Assembly (NCBI RefSeq): GCF_013409645.1
Contig: NZ_JACCBG010000001.1
Location: 930,001-994,000, forward strand
Source: Nocardioides panaciterrulae
GTDB lineage: Bacteria; Actinomycetota; Actinomycetes; Propionibacteriales; Nocardioidaceae
Direction: 5' to 3'
DNA: 64,000 bases
Each line of letters opens with the position of its first letter. Position 1 is the first letter of the stretch. Below the pieces are notes generated by a model. It was not told the DNA's origin, made no database searches, and saw nothing but the letters and a program-made list of their open reading frames with translations. A program made the position numbers and the translations under genes. Below are positions 48,693-58,210 of the stretch, one piece after another.

Positions 48693-49208
48693 ATGCCCAC
48701 CATCGGCGTCGCGCTTGCCATCCCCGAGCCCTGGGCGAGCGAGCTCCAGGACTACCGCACCTCCATCGGCGACACCACCGCCACGATGATCCCCACCCAC
48801 ATCACGCTGGTCCCCCCGACCGAGATCGGCGAGGACGACGTCGTCGACGTCGAGAAGCACCTCGCCGAGGTGGCCGCCGACACCCGGCGGTTCGTCGTGC
48901 ACCTGCGCGGCACGGGCACCTTCCGCCCGGTCTCACCGGTGGTGTTCGTGACGGTCGCGGAGGGCATCTCCTCCTGCGAGCAGCTCGCCAACGCCGTACG
49001 CCGGGGTCCGCTCGACGTGGACATCGCCTTCCCCTACCACCCGCACGTGACGGTGGCGCACCACCTCGACGACGCGGCCCTGGACCGCGCCTTCGAGGAG
49101 CTCGACGACTTCGAGTGCCGCTTCGACGTGGACCAGTTCCACCTCTACGTGCACGACGACCAGATCGGCTGGCAGCCGACCCGCGACTTCTCCCTCGCAA
49201 CCCCCTGA
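48693..49208 (+). CDS. 2'-5' RNA ligase family (2H phosphoesterase) protein
   Basis: A 171-residue protein with both HxT/S catalytic boxes: PTHITLVPP (near residue 40) and HPHVTVAHH (near 115), giving the two-histidine site of the 2H superfamily. The family includes 2'-5' RNA ligases and cyclic phosphodiesterases acting on RNA ends. The location after trpS might hint at tRNA repair, but this is speculative. An SD GAGGAGG precedes the ATG. Confidence 0.88.
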   Translation: MPTIGVALAIPEPWASELQDYRTSIGDTTATMIPTHITLVPPTEIGEDDVVDVEKHLAEVAADTRRFVVHLRGTGTFRPVSPVVFVTVAEGISSCEQLANAVRRGPLDVDIAFPYHPHVTVAHHLDDAALDRAFEELDDFECRFDVDQFHLYVHDDQIGWQPTRDFSLATP

Positions 49209-49236
49209 CGCTGCCGCCAACGACCCGAGGAGAGAC

Positions 49237-49506
49237 ATGAAGCTCGAGCGCCGGCACGGCTGGCTGTTGATGGCCCTGGCCGTCTGGAACGCCTTCATCT
49301 GGCTGACCTTCGCCAAGAACCTCTCCGCCGCGCACGCGGCCGGGCAGGACCGGCCCACCGGCTACTGGGTGGCCCACACGGTGCTGATCGTGGTCGACCT
49401 CGCGATCGCCGTGGCCCTCGCCTGGTGGAGCGTGCGCATCCTGCGCGCCCCGCGGTCCGCCGAGTCGGCGCAGGTTGACGCCGCGGAGCCGGCCGGCCGC
49501 CGCTGA
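49237..49506 (+). CDS. SCO4848-type small membrane protein; C-terminal tail read through a family-2 repeat
   Basis: An 89-residue protein with two membrane helices (about 8-25, HGWLLMALAVWNAFIWLTF, and 43-68, YWVAHTVLIVVDLAIAVALA). The N-terminus MKLERRHGW and layout match the SCO4848-type family, found near sdh genes in actinobacteria; its role is unknown. The hydrophilic end (SAESAQVDA) is encoded by a family-2 repeat unit (49458-49481), so that tail is probably not functional family sequence. Confidence 0.82.
   Translation: MKLERRHGWLLMALAVWNAFIWLTFAKNLSAAHAAGQDRPTGYWVAHTVLIVVDLAIAVALAWWSVRILRAPRSAESAQVDAAEPAGRR
49458..49481 (-). repeat. family-2 repeat unit inside the coding end of the SCO4848-type gene
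   Basis: CGCCGAGTCGGCG followed by CAGGTTGACGC is the reverse complement of the unit found three times at 28573-28660, with the variable base after GTCAAC changed. Confidence 0.8.
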
Positions 49507-49530
49507 TTCGCCGCACGTCCCCGAAAATGC

Positions 49531-49584
49531 CGCCGAGTCGGCGCTGGTTGACGCCCGGAGGCGTCAACCTGCGCCGACTCGGCG
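49531..49584. terminator. 24-bp inverted pair of family-2 repeats, hairpin between convergent genes
   Basis: The unit at 49531-49554 and its inverted copy at 49561-49584 (GCGTCAACCTGCGCCGACTC then GGCG) match at 23 of 24 positions around a 6-nt spacer CCGGAG. In RNA this is a long hairpin, at the correct place to end both the small membrane gene and sdhB transcripts. Repeats thus double as terminator. Confidence 0.78.
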
Positions 49585-49608
49585 ATCAGAGGGGCGATCG
49601 GGGGTGGG

Positions 49609-50367
49609 TCAGAGACCGTGGCGCATCGCGGCGTGCAGGTCCCAGTTGAGGCGGGAGATCACGTCGAGCGGGATCTCCTTGGGGCAGGCCGCGGTGCACT
49701 CGCCGATGTTCGTGCAGCCGCCGAAGCCCTCGGCGTCGTGCTGGGCGACCATGTTGACGACACGGTTGTCGCGCTCGGGCTGGCCCTGGGGGAGCTCGCC
49801 GAGGTGGGTGACCTTCGCACCCATGAACAGCGACGCGGAGCCGTTGGGGCAGGCCGCCACGCAGGCGCCGCAGCCGATGCAGGTCGCGACGTTGAACGCC
49901 CGCATCGCGTCGTCGCGGGGGACCGGCACCGAGTGCGCCTCCGGCGCCGAACCGGTGTTGACCGAGATGTAGCCGCCGGCCTGGATGATCCGGTCGAAGG
50001 CGCCGCGGTCCACGCAGAGGTCCTTGATGACCGGGAACGCGTCCGAGCGCCAGGGCTCGATCACGATCTCGTCGCCGTCCTTGAACGAGCGCATGTGCAG
50101 CTGGCAGGTCGTCGTGACCTCCGGGCCGTGGGCCTGACCGTTGATCATCAGGCCGCACGTGCCGCAGATGCCCTCGCGGCAGTCGGAGTCGAAGGCGACC
50201 GGCTCCTCGCCCTTGGCGATCAGGTCCTCGTTGAGGACATCGAGCATCTCGAGGAACGACATGTCCCCGGAGACGCCGTCGATGTCGTAGGTGTGCATCG
50301 CACCCTGGGCGGTGGCGTTGGCCTGCCGCCAGATCTTGAGGGTCAGCTTCATGGTTCCCGCGCTCAC
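49609..50367 (-). CDS. sdhB: succinate dehydrogenase iron-sulfur subunit (first operon)
   Basis: A 252-residue protein with the three cluster sets: 2Fe-2[20 protein letters not shown], 4Fe-4[16 protein letters not shown], and 3Fe-4S in [15 protein letters not shown]. It carries electrons from SdhA's FAD to menaquinone at SdhC. The GTG start at 50365-50367 overlaps the sdhA stop (GTGA); ATG at 50350-50352 is an in-frame alternative giving [10 protein letters not shown]. The operon reads sdhC-sdhA-sdhB on the minus strand. Confidence 0.95.
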   Translation of the reverse strand: MSAGTMKLTLKIWRQANATAQGAMHTYDIDGVSGDMSFLEMLDVLNEDLIAKGEEPVAFDSDCREGICGTCGLMINGQAHGPEVTTTCQLHMRSFKDGDEIVIEPWRSDAFPVIKDLCVDRGAFDRIIQAGGYISVNTGSAPEAHSVPVPRDDAMRAFNVATCIGCGACVAACPNGSASLFMGAKVTHLGELPQGQPERDNRVVNMVAQHDAEGFGGCTNIGECTAACPKEIPLDVISRLNWDLHAAMRHGL

Positions 50368-52403
50368 TTGTAGCTCCGCTGCTTCATCTCGATGGCCGTG
50401 TAGACCAGGTCTTCCTTGTGCAGGATCGGCAGCTCGCCGTCACCGGCGAACTCCCATGCGGCCACGTAGGCGTAGCGGTCGTCGTGACGCAGCGCCTCGC
50501 CGTCCTCGGTCTGCGACTCCGCCCGGAAGTGGCCGCCGCAGGACTCGCGCCGGTTGAGCGCGTCGATGCACATCAGCTCGCCGAGCTCGAAGAAGTCGGC
50601 CACCCGGCCGGCCTTCTCCAAGGACTGGTTGAGCCCGTCGGCGGTGCCGAGCACCTTGACGTTGCGGTAGAAGTCGTCCTTCAGGGTGCGGATCAGGTCG
50701 ATCGCCTTCTTCAGGCCGTCCTCGGTCCGCTCCATGCCGCAGTACTCCCACATGATGTTGCCGAGCTCCCGGTGGTAGGAGTCGACGCTGCGGGTGCCGT
50801 TGTTGTTCATGAAGTGGTCGATCCGGGACTCGACCGCCTGCCGCGCCTCCACGACCGCGGGGTGGTCCTCGGAGATCTTCTCGAACGGACCGCCCGCGAG
50901 GTAGTCGCGGATCGTGTGCGGCAGCACGAAGTAGCCGTCGGCCAGGCCCTGCATCAGCGCCGAGGCGCCGAGCCGGTTCGCGCCGTGGTCGGAGAAGTTC
51001 GCCTCGCCGGTCACGAACAGGCCGGGGATCGACGACTCCAGGTCGTAGTCGACCCACAGGCCGCCCATGACGTAGTGCACCGCGGGGTAGATCCGCATGG
51101 GGACCTGGTAGGGGTCCTCACCGGTGATCCGCTTGTACATGTCGAAGAGGTTGTCGTACTTCTCCTTGATGCCCTCGAGGCCCATGCGGCTGATGGCGTC
51201 GTTGAAGTCGAGGTAGACGCCGCGCCGGACGCCGTCGACCTCGGGGCCGACCCCGCGGCCCTCGTCGCAGACGTACTTCGCGGCGCGCGAGGCGATGTCG
51301 CGGGGGACCAGGTTGCCGTAGGAGGGGTAGATCCGCTCCAGGTAGTAGTCGCGGTCCTCCTCGGGGATCTCGCGCGGGTCCTTGGTGCAGTCGGACTGCT
51401 TCTTCGGGACCCAGATCCGGCCGTCGTTGCGCAGCGACTCCGACATCAGCGTCAGCTTCGACTGGTGGGAGCCGGAGACCGGGATGCAGGTCGGGTGGAT
51501 CTGCGTGTAGCAGGGGTTGGCCATGTAGGCGCCCTTGCGGTGCGCACGCCACGAGGCCGTCACGTTGCAGCCCATCGCGTTGGTCGAGAGGTAGAAGACG
51601 TTGCCGAAGCCGCCGCTGGCCAGCACGACCACGTCGGCGAGGTGGGTCTCGATCTCGCCGGTGACCATGTCGCGGGCGATGATGCCGCGGGCCTTGCCGT
51701 CGACGACGACCAGCTCGAGCATCTCGTGCCGGGTGAAGGTCTCGACCGTGCCGGCGTGCACCTGCCGCTCCAGTGCTTGGTAGGCGCCGAGGAGCAGCTG
51801 CTGGCCGGTCTGGCCGCGGGCGTAGAACGTGCGGGAGACCTGGACGCCGCCGAAGGAGCGGTTGTCGAGCAGGCCGCCGTACTCCCGCGCGAACGGGACG
51901 CCCTGCGCGACGCACTGGTCGATGATGTTCACGCTGACCTCGGCCAGCCGGTAGACGTTGTCCTCCCGCGAGCGGTAGTCGCCACCCTTGACCGTGTCGT
52001 AGAAGAGGCGGTAGGCGGAGTCGCCGTCCTCCTTGTAGTTCTTCGCGGCGTTGATGCCGCCCTGCGCGGCGATCGAGTGCGCCCGGCGCGGGGAGTCCTG
52101 GTAGCAGAAGGACTTCACGTTGTAGCCGGCCTCGCCGAGCGTCGCCGCGGCGGAGGCGCCGGCCAGGCCGGTGCCGACGATGATGATCGAGAGCTTGCGC
52201 CGGTTGGCCGGGTTGACCAGGCGGGCGTCGAACTTGCGCTGGTTCCAGCGCTCGGCGATCGGCACGTCCCGGGGCGCTTTGGTGTCGGCGACCGGCTCGC
52301 CGGCGACGTAGTAGCCGGCGGCGTCGTCGTACTCGCCGGCGCTCTGCGCGTCCGCGCGGCCGTCGACGTCGGAGTGGAACTCCTGCTGGGGGTAGTCGTT
52401 CAT
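50364..52403 (-). CDS. sdhA: succinate dehydrogenase flavoprotein subunit (first operon)
   Basis: A 679-residue subunit. [20 protein letters not shown] binds [23 protein letters not shown] contains the His for covalent FAD, and [20 protein letters not shown] plus [20 protein letters not shown] surround the active site. The long N-terminus (about 55 extra residues before the core) and 679-residue length fit the SdhA of three-gene actinobacterial/Bacillus-type (B-type) enzymes such as sdhCAB of Corynebacterium. It oxidises succinate to fumarate. Confidence 0.95.
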   Translation of the reverse strand: MNDYPQQEFHSDVDGRADAQSAGEYDDAAGYYVAGEPVADTKAPRDVPIAERWNQRKFDARLVNPANRRKLSIIIVGTGLAGASAAATLGEAGYNVKSFCYQDSPRRAHSIAAQGGINAAKNYKEDGDSAYRLFYDTVKGGDYRSREDNVYRLAEVSVNIIDQCVAQGVPFAREYGGLLDNRSFGGVQVSRTFYARGQTGQQLLLGAYQALERQVHAGTVETFTRHEMLELVVVDGKARGIIARDMVTGEIETHLADVVVLASGGFGNVFYLSTNAMGCNVTASWRAHRKGAYMANPCYTQIHPTCIPVSGSHQSKLTLMSESLRNDGRIWVPKKQSDCTKDPREIPEEDRDYYLERIYPSYGNLVPRDIASRAAKYVCDEGRGVGPEVDGVRRGVYLDFNDAISRMGLEGIKEKYDNLFDMYKRITGEDPYQVPMRIYPAVHYVMGGLWVDYDLESSIPGLFVTGEANFSDHGANRLGASALMQGLADGYFVLPHTIRDYLAGGPFEKISEDHPAVVEARQAVESRIDHFMNNNGTRSVDSYHRELGNIMWEYCGMERTEDGLKKAIDLIRTLKDDFYRNVKVLGTADGLNQSLEKAGRVADFFELGELMCIDALNRRESCGGHFRAESQTEDGEALRHDDRYAYVAAWEFAGDGELPILHKEDLVYTAIEMKQRSYK

Positions 52404-52418
52404 CAGGTTCTGGCCGCC

Positions 52419-53117
52419 TTAGTTGATGACGCCCGCGAGGACGAAGATCGGGACGAGGGAGAAGCCGCCGGCGATCACCACGGCGAGGATGACGCCGAGG
52501 CCGTTGGCGTTGCGGCGGGCGCGGGCGTTGTTGGTCATGCCGAGCGTCTGCGCGGCGCTCCAGACGCCGTGGCGGATGTGCAGCCCGAGCGCCGCCATCG
52601 CCAGCAGGTAGATCAGCGTGAGCCACCAGGTCTGGAAGGAGTCGACCAGCAGGTTGTAGGGGTCGTTGGTCGGCCCGCCCTGCACGTTGACCTTGCCGAC
52701 GGTGAAGTTCAGCAGGTGCCAGATGATGAACACCAGCAGCGTCAGGCCGCCCCAGCGCATGAAGCGCGAGGCGAACGTCGAGCTCTGGTTCTTCTTCACC
52801 TGGTACTTCACCGAGCGGGCGTGGTTGGCCCGGCGCCACAGCTTCGCGGCCGCGTAGACGTGCACGACGACCGAGACGATCAGCACGGCACGGATCACCC
52901 ACAGCAGCCCCGACCGCGGCAGCATCGGCTCGCCGATGGTGCGCAGGTGCGCGGCGTACTCGTTGTAGGCGTCGTGGCCGGCGAAGGCCTTGAGGTTGCC
53001 GTACATGTGCAGCAGCACGAACAGGATGAAGATGAGCCCGCTCACTGCCATCAGGAGCTTGAGGGCGATGGTCGAGCGCGTCGAGCGCGCTCCCTTGACG
53101 AGGGTCGTGGTTGCCAC
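52419..53117 (-). CDS. sdhC: succinate dehydrogenase cytochrome b subunit (first operon, single-anchor B-type)
   Basis: A 232-residue, five-helix membrane anchor: LKLLMAVSGLIFILFVLLHM, LWVIRAVLIVSVVVHVYAAA, TLLVFIIWHLLNFTVG, LTLIYLLAMAALGLHIRHGV and a C-terminal helix (GVILAVVIAGGFSLVPIFVL). Histidines in HMYGN, VVHVY, WHLLN and LHIRHGV can ligate two b-type haems, as in single-subunit di-haem enzymes. It starts the operon at 53117, 15 bp before sdhA, and diverges from the second sdh operon. Confidence 0.93.
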   Translation of the reverse strand: MATTTLVKGARSTRSTIALKLLMAVSGLIFILFVLLHMYGNLKAFAGHDAYNEYAAHLRTIGEPMLPRSGLLWVIRAVLIVSVVVHVYAAAKLWRRANHARSVKYQVKKNQSSTFASRFMRWGGLTLLVFIIWHLLNFTVGKVNVQGGPTNDPYNLLVDSFQTWWLTLIYLLAMAALGLHIRHGVWSAAQTLGMTNNARARRNANGLGVILAVVIAGGFSLVPIFVLAGVIN

Positions 53118-53294
53118 GAGACGTCACGGTACCGCGCACAGTTCCCGCGCCGGACCTGAGGGGAGTGTGAGATAGGTCCGGTTACCGGTCGGTTTCGTTC
53201 AGGCTTCGCTCAGTTGCGGTGTGGCCTCTTTCACATCGCGCCCCGAGTGTGCAGACTCGGGCCCAGACCCAGCACGGGACCTGCGGAGGTGGCC

Positions 53295-54143
53295 ATGGCG
53301 TCGACGGAGGCACAGCGACCGGCAGCGAGCCAGGGCGCCGGCGCGCCCGGCGCACCGGGAGGGGTCGACGGGCCGACCCGGGCCCGGATCGGTGCCCGGA
53401 CCCTGCGATCGGACCGGTGGTGGGCCTACCCGCTGGCCACGTTCGTCGTCTTCCTGGCGTTCATCGTCTACGCCACGGTCCGGGCCTTCGCCAACAGCCA
53501 CTTCTACGCGGCGCCCTACCTCTCGCCGTTCTACTCGCCCTGCCTCACCGACTCCTGCGAGCAGGCCGGCGCGGCCGACTTCGGCACGCCGTTCGGCTGG
53601 TGGAGCCTCTCGCCGGCGCTGCTGATCCTGATCTTTCCGCTGGGCTTCCGGCTCAGCTGCTACTACTACCGCAAGGCCTACTACCGGGCGTTCTGGCTCT
53701 CCCCGCCGGCGTGCGCGGTGGCCGAGCCGCACCGCACCTACACCGGGGAGACCCGCTTCCCGCTGATCCTGCAGAACGCCCACCGGTGGTTCTGGTACGC
53801 CGCGGTGCTGGTCGCGCTGGTGCTGACCTGGGACGTGGTGCTGGCCTTCCGCGACGAGCACGGCGACTGGGGCCACATGGGCCTCGGCACGCTGCTGATG
53901 CTCGCCAACGTGGTGCTGATCTGGCTCTACACGCTCTCGTGCCACTCCTGCCGGCACATCACCGGTGGCCGGTTGCGGCACTTCTCCAAGCACCCGGTGC
54001 GCTACCGGATGTGGACCTTCGTGTCCCGGTTGAACGCCGACCACGGCCGCTACGCGTGGTACTCGCTGTTCTCGGTGGCCCTGGTCGACCTCTACATCTA
54101 CCTGCTCGCCACGAACGTCTTCGACGACCCGCGCTTCTTCTAG
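53295..54143 (+). CDS. membrane anchor of the second succinate dehydrogenase (mycobacterial Sdh1 type)
   Basis: A 282-residue protein with five or six membrane helices between residues about 45 and 275, e.g. WAYPLATFVVFLAFIVYATV and WFWYAAVLVALVLTWDVVLA. It carries SPCLTDSCEQAG in the first external loop and CHSCRHITGGRLRHFSKHPV on a later loop. It corresponds in length and order to the membrane subunit Rv0249c of the Rv0249c-Rv0247c (Sdh1) operon of mycobacteria. ATG 53295 follows GGAGG at 5 nt; a longer upstream reading begins in the untranslated region. The enzyme would pass electrons to menaquinone. Confidence 0.88.
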   Translation: MASTEAQRPAASQGAGAPGAPGGVDGPTRARIGARTLRSDRWWAYPLATFVVFLAFIVYATVRAFANSHFYAAPYLSPFYSPCLTDSCEQAGAADFGTPFGWWSLSPALLILIFPLGFRLSCYYYRKAYYRAFWLSPPACAVAEPHRTYTGETRFPLILQNAHRWFWYAAVLVALVLTWDVVLAFRDEHGDWGHMGLGTLLMLANVVLIWLYTLSCHSCRHITGGRLRHFSKHPVRYRMWTFVSRLNADHGRYAWYSLFSVALVDLYIYLLATNVFDDPRFF

Positions 54144-54159
54144 GAACAGAGCCTTTGCG

Positions 54160-56019
54160 ATGACACGCCATGACATGACCGGCAACGAGATGTCGGCCGC
54201 CGAGCCCGGCGGTCTCGAGCGCCACTCCTACGACGTGGTCGTCGTGGGCGCGGGCGGCGCGGGGCTGCGCGCGGCGATCGCCGCCCACGACGCCGGCGCC
54301 CGGACCGCCATCGTCTGCAAGTCGCTGCTCGGCAAGGCCCACACGGTGATGGCCGAGGGGGGCATCGCCGCGGCGATGGGCAACCGGTGGCCGGAGGACA
54401 ACTGGCAGGTGCACTTCCGCGACACCATGCGCGGCGGCAAGATGCTCAACAACTGGCGGATGGCCCAGCTGCACGCCCAGGAGGCGCCCGAGCGGGTGCT
54501 GGAGCTCGAGGACTGGGGCGCGCTGTTCGACCGCACCGAGGACGGGCTGATCTCCCAGCGCGACTTCGGCGGCCACCGCTACGCGCGGCTGGCGCACGTG
54601 GGGGACCGCACCGGCCTCGAGATGATCCGGACCCTCCAGCAGCGTGCGGTCGCGCTCGGCATCGACGTGTTCATGGAGTGCACGGTGACCGAGCTGCTCA
54701 AGGACGTCTCCGGGTCGACGACCGGCCGGGTCTCCGGCGCGTTCGCCTACTGGCGCGAGACCGGCCGGTTCGTCGTCTTCGAGGCGCCGGCGGTGGTGCT
54801 GGCCACCGGCGGCATCGGCAAGTCGTTCAGGGTGACCTCGAACTCCTGGGAGTACACCGGCGACGGCCACGCGCTCGCGCTGCGGGCCGGCGCGAGCCTG
54901 GTGAACATGGAGTTCGTGCAGTTCCACCCCACCGGCATGGTGTGGCCGCCGTCGGTGAAGGGGCTGCTGGTCACCGAGTCGGTGCGCGGCGACGGCGGGA
55001 TCCTCAAGAACTCCGAGGGCAAGCGGTTCATGTTCGACTACATCCCGGAGTTCTTCAAGGCGGAGACGGCCGACAACGAGGCGGAGGCCGACCGCTGGTA
55101 CGAGGACAAGAAGAACAACCGCCGACCGCCCGAGCTGCTGCCCCGAGACGAGGTGGCCCGCGCGATCAACTCCGAGATCAAGGCCGGCCGGGGGTCACCG
55201 CACGGCGGCATCTACCTCGACATCGCCTCCCGCCGCAGCCCGGAGTTCATCCGCAAGCGGCTGCCCTCGATGTACCACCAGTTCAAGGAGCTGGCCGACG
55301 TCGACATCACCGCCGAGGCGATGGAGATCGGCCCCACCTGCCACTACGTGATGGGCGGGATCGAGGTCGACGCGGACACCGAGCTGTCGGCGATCGAGGG
55401 GCTGTACGCCGTGGGCGAGTGCTCGGGCGGGATGCACGGGTCCAACCGGCTCGGCGGCAACTCGCTGTCCGACCTGCTGGTCTTCGGGCGCCGGGCGGGG
55501 GAGAGCGCGGCGTCGTACTCCCACGGCCTGGGCGGCGGCCGCCCGGCGGTGAGCGAGGCCGACGTCAAGATCGCCCAGGCGACTGCGCTGGCGCCGTTCG
55601 AGATGGAGGGCGGCGCCGAGAACCCGTACGCCATCCAGCAGGACCTGCAGCAGACGATGAACGACCTGGTCGGCATCATCCGGACCGCGCCGGAGCTGCA
55701 GCGGTCGCTGGAGGAGATCGAGCGGCTCAAGGAGCGGGCCCGCCACCTGGTGGTCGAGGGGCACCGCCAGTACAACCCCGGCTGGCACCTCGCGCTGGAC
55801 CTGCGCAACATGCTGCTGGTCTCGGAGTGCATCGCGAAGGCCGCCCTCGAGCGCCAGGAGTCGCGGGGTGGGCACACCCGCGACGACTTCCCGCAGGCCG
55901 ACCCGGACTGGGGCACGAAGAACCTGGTGCTCCGCATCGACGCCGAGGGGACCGGCGTCGACCTTAGTCACCAGCCGCTGCCCGTCATGCCCGACGAGCT
56001 GAAGTCGCTGTTCGAGTAG
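54160..56019 (+). CDS. succinate dehydrogenase/fumarate reductase flavoprotein subunit (second operon)
   Basis: A 619-residue subunit. VVVVGAGGAGLRAAIAAHDA is the FAD loop; LGKAHTVMAEGGIAAAMGNR contains the His for covalent FAD; EFVQFHPTGMVWPPSVKGLL and HYVMGGIEVDADTELSAIEG line the active site; CSGGMHGSNRLGGNSLSDLL is the C-terminal FAD segment. It is a distinct subclass from the first sdhA and matches mycobacterial Sdh1 SdhA. It lies 16 bp after the anchor gene and 9 bp before the iron-sulfur gene. Confidence 0.93.
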   Translation: MTRHDMTGNEMSAAEPGGLERHSYDVVVVGAGGAGLRAAIAAHDAGARTAIVCKSLLGKAHTVMAEGGIAAAMGNRWPEDNWQVHFRDTMRGGKMLNNWRMAQLHAQEAPERVLELEDWGALFDRTEDGLISQRDFGGHRYARLAHVGDRTGLEMIRTLQQRAVALGIDVFMECTVTELLKDVSGSTTGRVSGAFAYWRETGRFVVFEAPAVVLATGGIGKSFRVTSNSWEYTGDGHALALRAGASLVNMEFVQFHPTGMVWPPSVKGLLVTESVRGDGGILKNSEGKRFMFDYIPEFFKAETADNEAEADRWYEDKKNNRRPPELLPRDEVARAINSEIKAGRGSPHGGIYLDIASRRSPEFIRKRLPSMYHQFKELADVDITAEAMEIGPTCHYVMGGIEVDADTELSAIEGLYAVGECSGGMHGSNRLGGNSLSDLLVFGRRAGESAASYSHGLGGGRPAVSEADVKIAQATALAPFEMEGGAENPYAIQQDLQQTMNDLVGIIRTAPELQRSLEEIERLKERARHLVVEGHRQYNPGWHLALDLRNMLLVSECIAKAALERQESRGGHTRDDFPQADPDWGTKNLVLRIDAEGTGVDLSHQPLPVMPDELKSLFE

Positions 56020-56028
56020 GGGATGGTC

Positions 56029-56805
56029 ATGGGATACGAGCTGAAGATGCGGATCTGGCGCGGCGACCGGTCCGGTGGTGACCTCGGCGACTACGCCGTC
56101 GAGGTCTCCGAGGGCGAGGTGGTCCTCGACGCCATCCACCGGGTCCAGGCCACCCAGGCCGGCGACCTCGCCGTGCGCTGGAACTGCAAGGCCGGCAAGT
56201 GCGGCTCGTGCAGCGCCGAGGTCAACGGCCGGCCGGCGCTGATGTGCATGACCCGGCTCTCCGACTTCGACCCGGCCGAGACGATCACGGTCACGCCGAT
56301 GCGGACCTTCCCGGTGATCCGCGACCTGGTCACCGACGTGTCGTTCAACTACGAGAAGGCCCGCGAGCTCCCGTCGTTCGCCCCGCCGCCGCGCGACGCC
56401 GACGGCAAGCGGCGGATGGCCCAGGTCGACGTCGAGCGCGGCCAGGAGTTCCGCAAGTGCATCGAGTGCTTCCTGTGCCAGAACACCTGCCACGTCGTGC
56501 GTGACCACGAGGAGAACAAGCCGGCCTTCGCCGGCCCGCGCTTCTTCCTGCGCTACGCCGAGCTCGACATGCACCCCCTCGACACCCACGACCGGCGCCA
56601 GCTCGCTCAGGGGGCGGCCGGGCTCGGGATGTGCAACATCACCAAGTGCTGCACCGAGGTGTGTCCGGAGAACATCAAGATCACGGACAACGCGATCATC
56701 CCGATGAAGGAGCGGGTGGCGGACCGGAAGTTCGACCCGCTGGTCTGGCTCGGGAACAGGATCGGCATCCGCAACAAGGACAACGACGGGCGCACCGAGG
56801 TCTGA
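56029..56805 (+). CDS. succinate dehydrogenase/fumarate reductase iron-sulfur subunit (second operon)
   Basis: A 258-residue protein. Cluster ligands are CKAGKCGSCSAEVNG (2Fe-2S), KCIECFLCQNTCHVV (4Fe-4S) and MCNITKCCTEVCPENIKI (3Fe-4S). ATG 56029 (MGYELKMRIWRGD) is preferred over 56023, as AGGGG (56018-56022) then has a normal 6-nt spacing. With the two genes before it, it completes the second Sdh. Confidence 0.93.
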   Translation: MGYELKMRIWRGDRSGGDLGDYAVEVSEGEVVLDAIHRVQATQAGDLAVRWNCKAGKCGSCSAEVNGRPALMCMTRLSDFDPAETITVTPMRTFPVIRDLVTDVSFNYEKARELPSFAPPPRDADGKRRMAQVDVERGQEFRKCIECFLCQNTCHVVRDHEENKPAFAGPRFFLRYAELDMHPLDTHDRRQLAQGAAGLGMCNITKCCTEVCPENIKITDNAIIPMKERVADRKFDPLVWLGNRIGIRNKDNDGRTEV

Positions 56806-56810
56806 CGAGC

Positions 56811-56832
56811 GCCGCCGGACGGGCCCGGCGGC
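56811..56832. terminator. hairpin between the second sdh operon and the RTX-like gene
   Basis: GCCGCCGG (56811-56818) pairs perfectly with CCGGCGGC (56825-56832) around ACGGGC. It fills the 27-bp gap between the two converging genes. Confidence 0.6.
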
Positions 56833-58089
56833 TCAGCAGGGTCCGGCCTCGACGTTCGTGCAGGTGTCCTCGCCCGCGCCGACGTCGACGGTGTCGGCGC
56901 CCGCCCCGCCGTCGACCCGGTCGTCGCTGGCGTCGTCGCGGCCCACCGTCAACGTGTCGTCACCGCCGCGCAGGTCCGCGGTCAGCCCGGGGGCGGAGTA
57001 GACGATCCGGTCCGGTCCGTCGCTGCCGTGCAACGTGAGCGGCACGAACGCGTTGAGGTCGTAGGCCTCGAACAGCCCGATCCGGGCGCGCTTCTGCCCC
57101 TGCCTCAGCAGGCCGCCGGCCAGGTCGGCCAGCGCCGAGGTGTCCTCGGTGGGGTTGCCGAAGATGACGTCCAGCTGGTCGTGGCCGTCGCCGCCGGAGG
57201 CGCGGTCGTCGTCCCGGATCCAGTCGACGTGCATCACGTCGTCGCCCGGGCCGCCCCGCAGGTCGGCGGGGTGCGGGTCCGCCGGGCCCGCGAAGCTGTA
57301 GAACAGCTCGTCGCCGGACCCGCCGACGAGCGTGTCGCCTCCCGAGTGGGTCGCGAACTCGTCGTCACCCGGCCCGCCGTACATCCGGTCGGTGCCGGAG
57401 CCGCCCCCCGAGTCGTCCGAGGTCCTGTCGTCCCCCTCCCGGCCGCGGAAGACGTCGTCCCCGCGGCCCAGGCTGCCCTGGTCGTCACCGGTGGTGCCGA
57501 GCACCCGGTCGTCGTGGGCGGTGGCCTCGAACCACACGAACCCGGGGTGGGCGACGATCGTGTCGTGTCCGTCGCCGGTGGCCCGTCCCGCCTGGAGGTC
57601 GAGGTGGACGCCGTGCGCGGACCCGGCGAAGCTGACGGTGTCGCGCTCGACGTGGTGCCCGAGCGCGGGGTCGGCCTGGCCGGGGTCGAACCCGAGGTCG
57701 ATGAGGTCGTCGCCGGGGCCCCCGTTGATGGTGTCGCCCACGGCGATCGGCGAGTCCGGGTCGGCGTGGTAGCCGGTGCGGTCGTGCCCGCCGTACAACC
57801 GGTCGTCGCCGCGTCCGCCGACGAGGAGGTCCTTGTCGCCCAGGGCACACACCACGTCGTCGCCGCCCCGGGCGTGGATGACGTCGGGTCCCTGGGTGCC
57901 GACGATGACGTCGTCACCGCGCGTCCCGGTGATCCGCCGGCCGTGCGCGTGGTCGTGCCCGACGATCGTCGCGCGCTTGCCGTGGCACGTCGGTACGGCG
58001 GCTGCGGCGCCCTCCGACAGCGCCGGCACCACGGAGACGGTGGCGATCGCCGCCAGGACGGCGATGGCTGGGCGTGCGTGAGTGAACAT
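56833..58089 (-). CDS. secreted RTX-like calcium-binding repeat protein
   Basis: A 418-residue protein with an export signal (AIAVLAAIATVSVVPALSEG, residues about 8-30). From about residue 50 on it has many glycine/aspartate nonapeptide-like repeats: RGDDVIVGTQGPDVIHARGG, GGRGDDRLYGG, GGPGDDLIDLG, GGPGDDEFATHSGGDTLVGG, ending in CTNVEAGPC. Such parallel beta-rolls bind Ca2+ and fold outside the cell; no catalytic domain is seen. It lacks a type I secretion system nearby and has a Sec-type signal instead, as common in actinobacterial homologues. Its role is unknown. Confidence 0.87.
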   Translation of the reverse strand: MFTHARPAIAVLAAIATVSVVPALSEGAAAAVPTCHGKRATIVGHDHAHGRRITGTRGDDVIVGTQGPDVIHARGGDDVVCALGDKDLLVGGRGDDRLYGGHDRTGYHADPDSPIAVGDTINGGPGDDLIDLGFDPGQADPALGHHVERDTVSFAGSAHGVHLDLQAGRATGDGHDTIVAHPGFVWFEATAHDDRVLGTTGDDQGSLGRGDDVFRGREGDDRTSDDSGGGSGTDRMYGGPGDDEFATHSGGDTLVGGSGDELFYSFAGPADPHPADLRGGPGDDVMHVDWIRDDDRASGGDGHDQLDVIFGNPTEDTSALADLAGGLLRQGQKRARIGLFEAYDLNAFVPLTLHGSDGPDRIVYSAPGLTADLRGGDDTLTVGRDDASDDRVDGGAGADTVDVGAGEDTCTNVEAGPC

Positions 58090-58100
58090 CTGAGCCCCCT

Positions 58101-58114
58101 GTGACGCAAGTCAC
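58101..58114. promoter_or_regulatory. inverted repeat in the promoter region of the RTX-like gene
   Basis: GTGAC-GCAA-GTCAC has perfect 5-bp arms, 12 bp upstream of the RTX-like start and about 100 bp before the divergent membrane/RHH gene. It might bind a regulator, with no further support. The rest of the 121-bp gap holds nothing recognisable. Confidence 0.35.
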
Positions 58115-58210
58115 TCTAGAGCGGGCTCGTCCCGGCGTCCACCCGGGACGGTGGGGAGGACGGGACCAACGACCGCCCCGCAGTGGCGGCGGAACGGTGC
58201 ATCATGAGCC

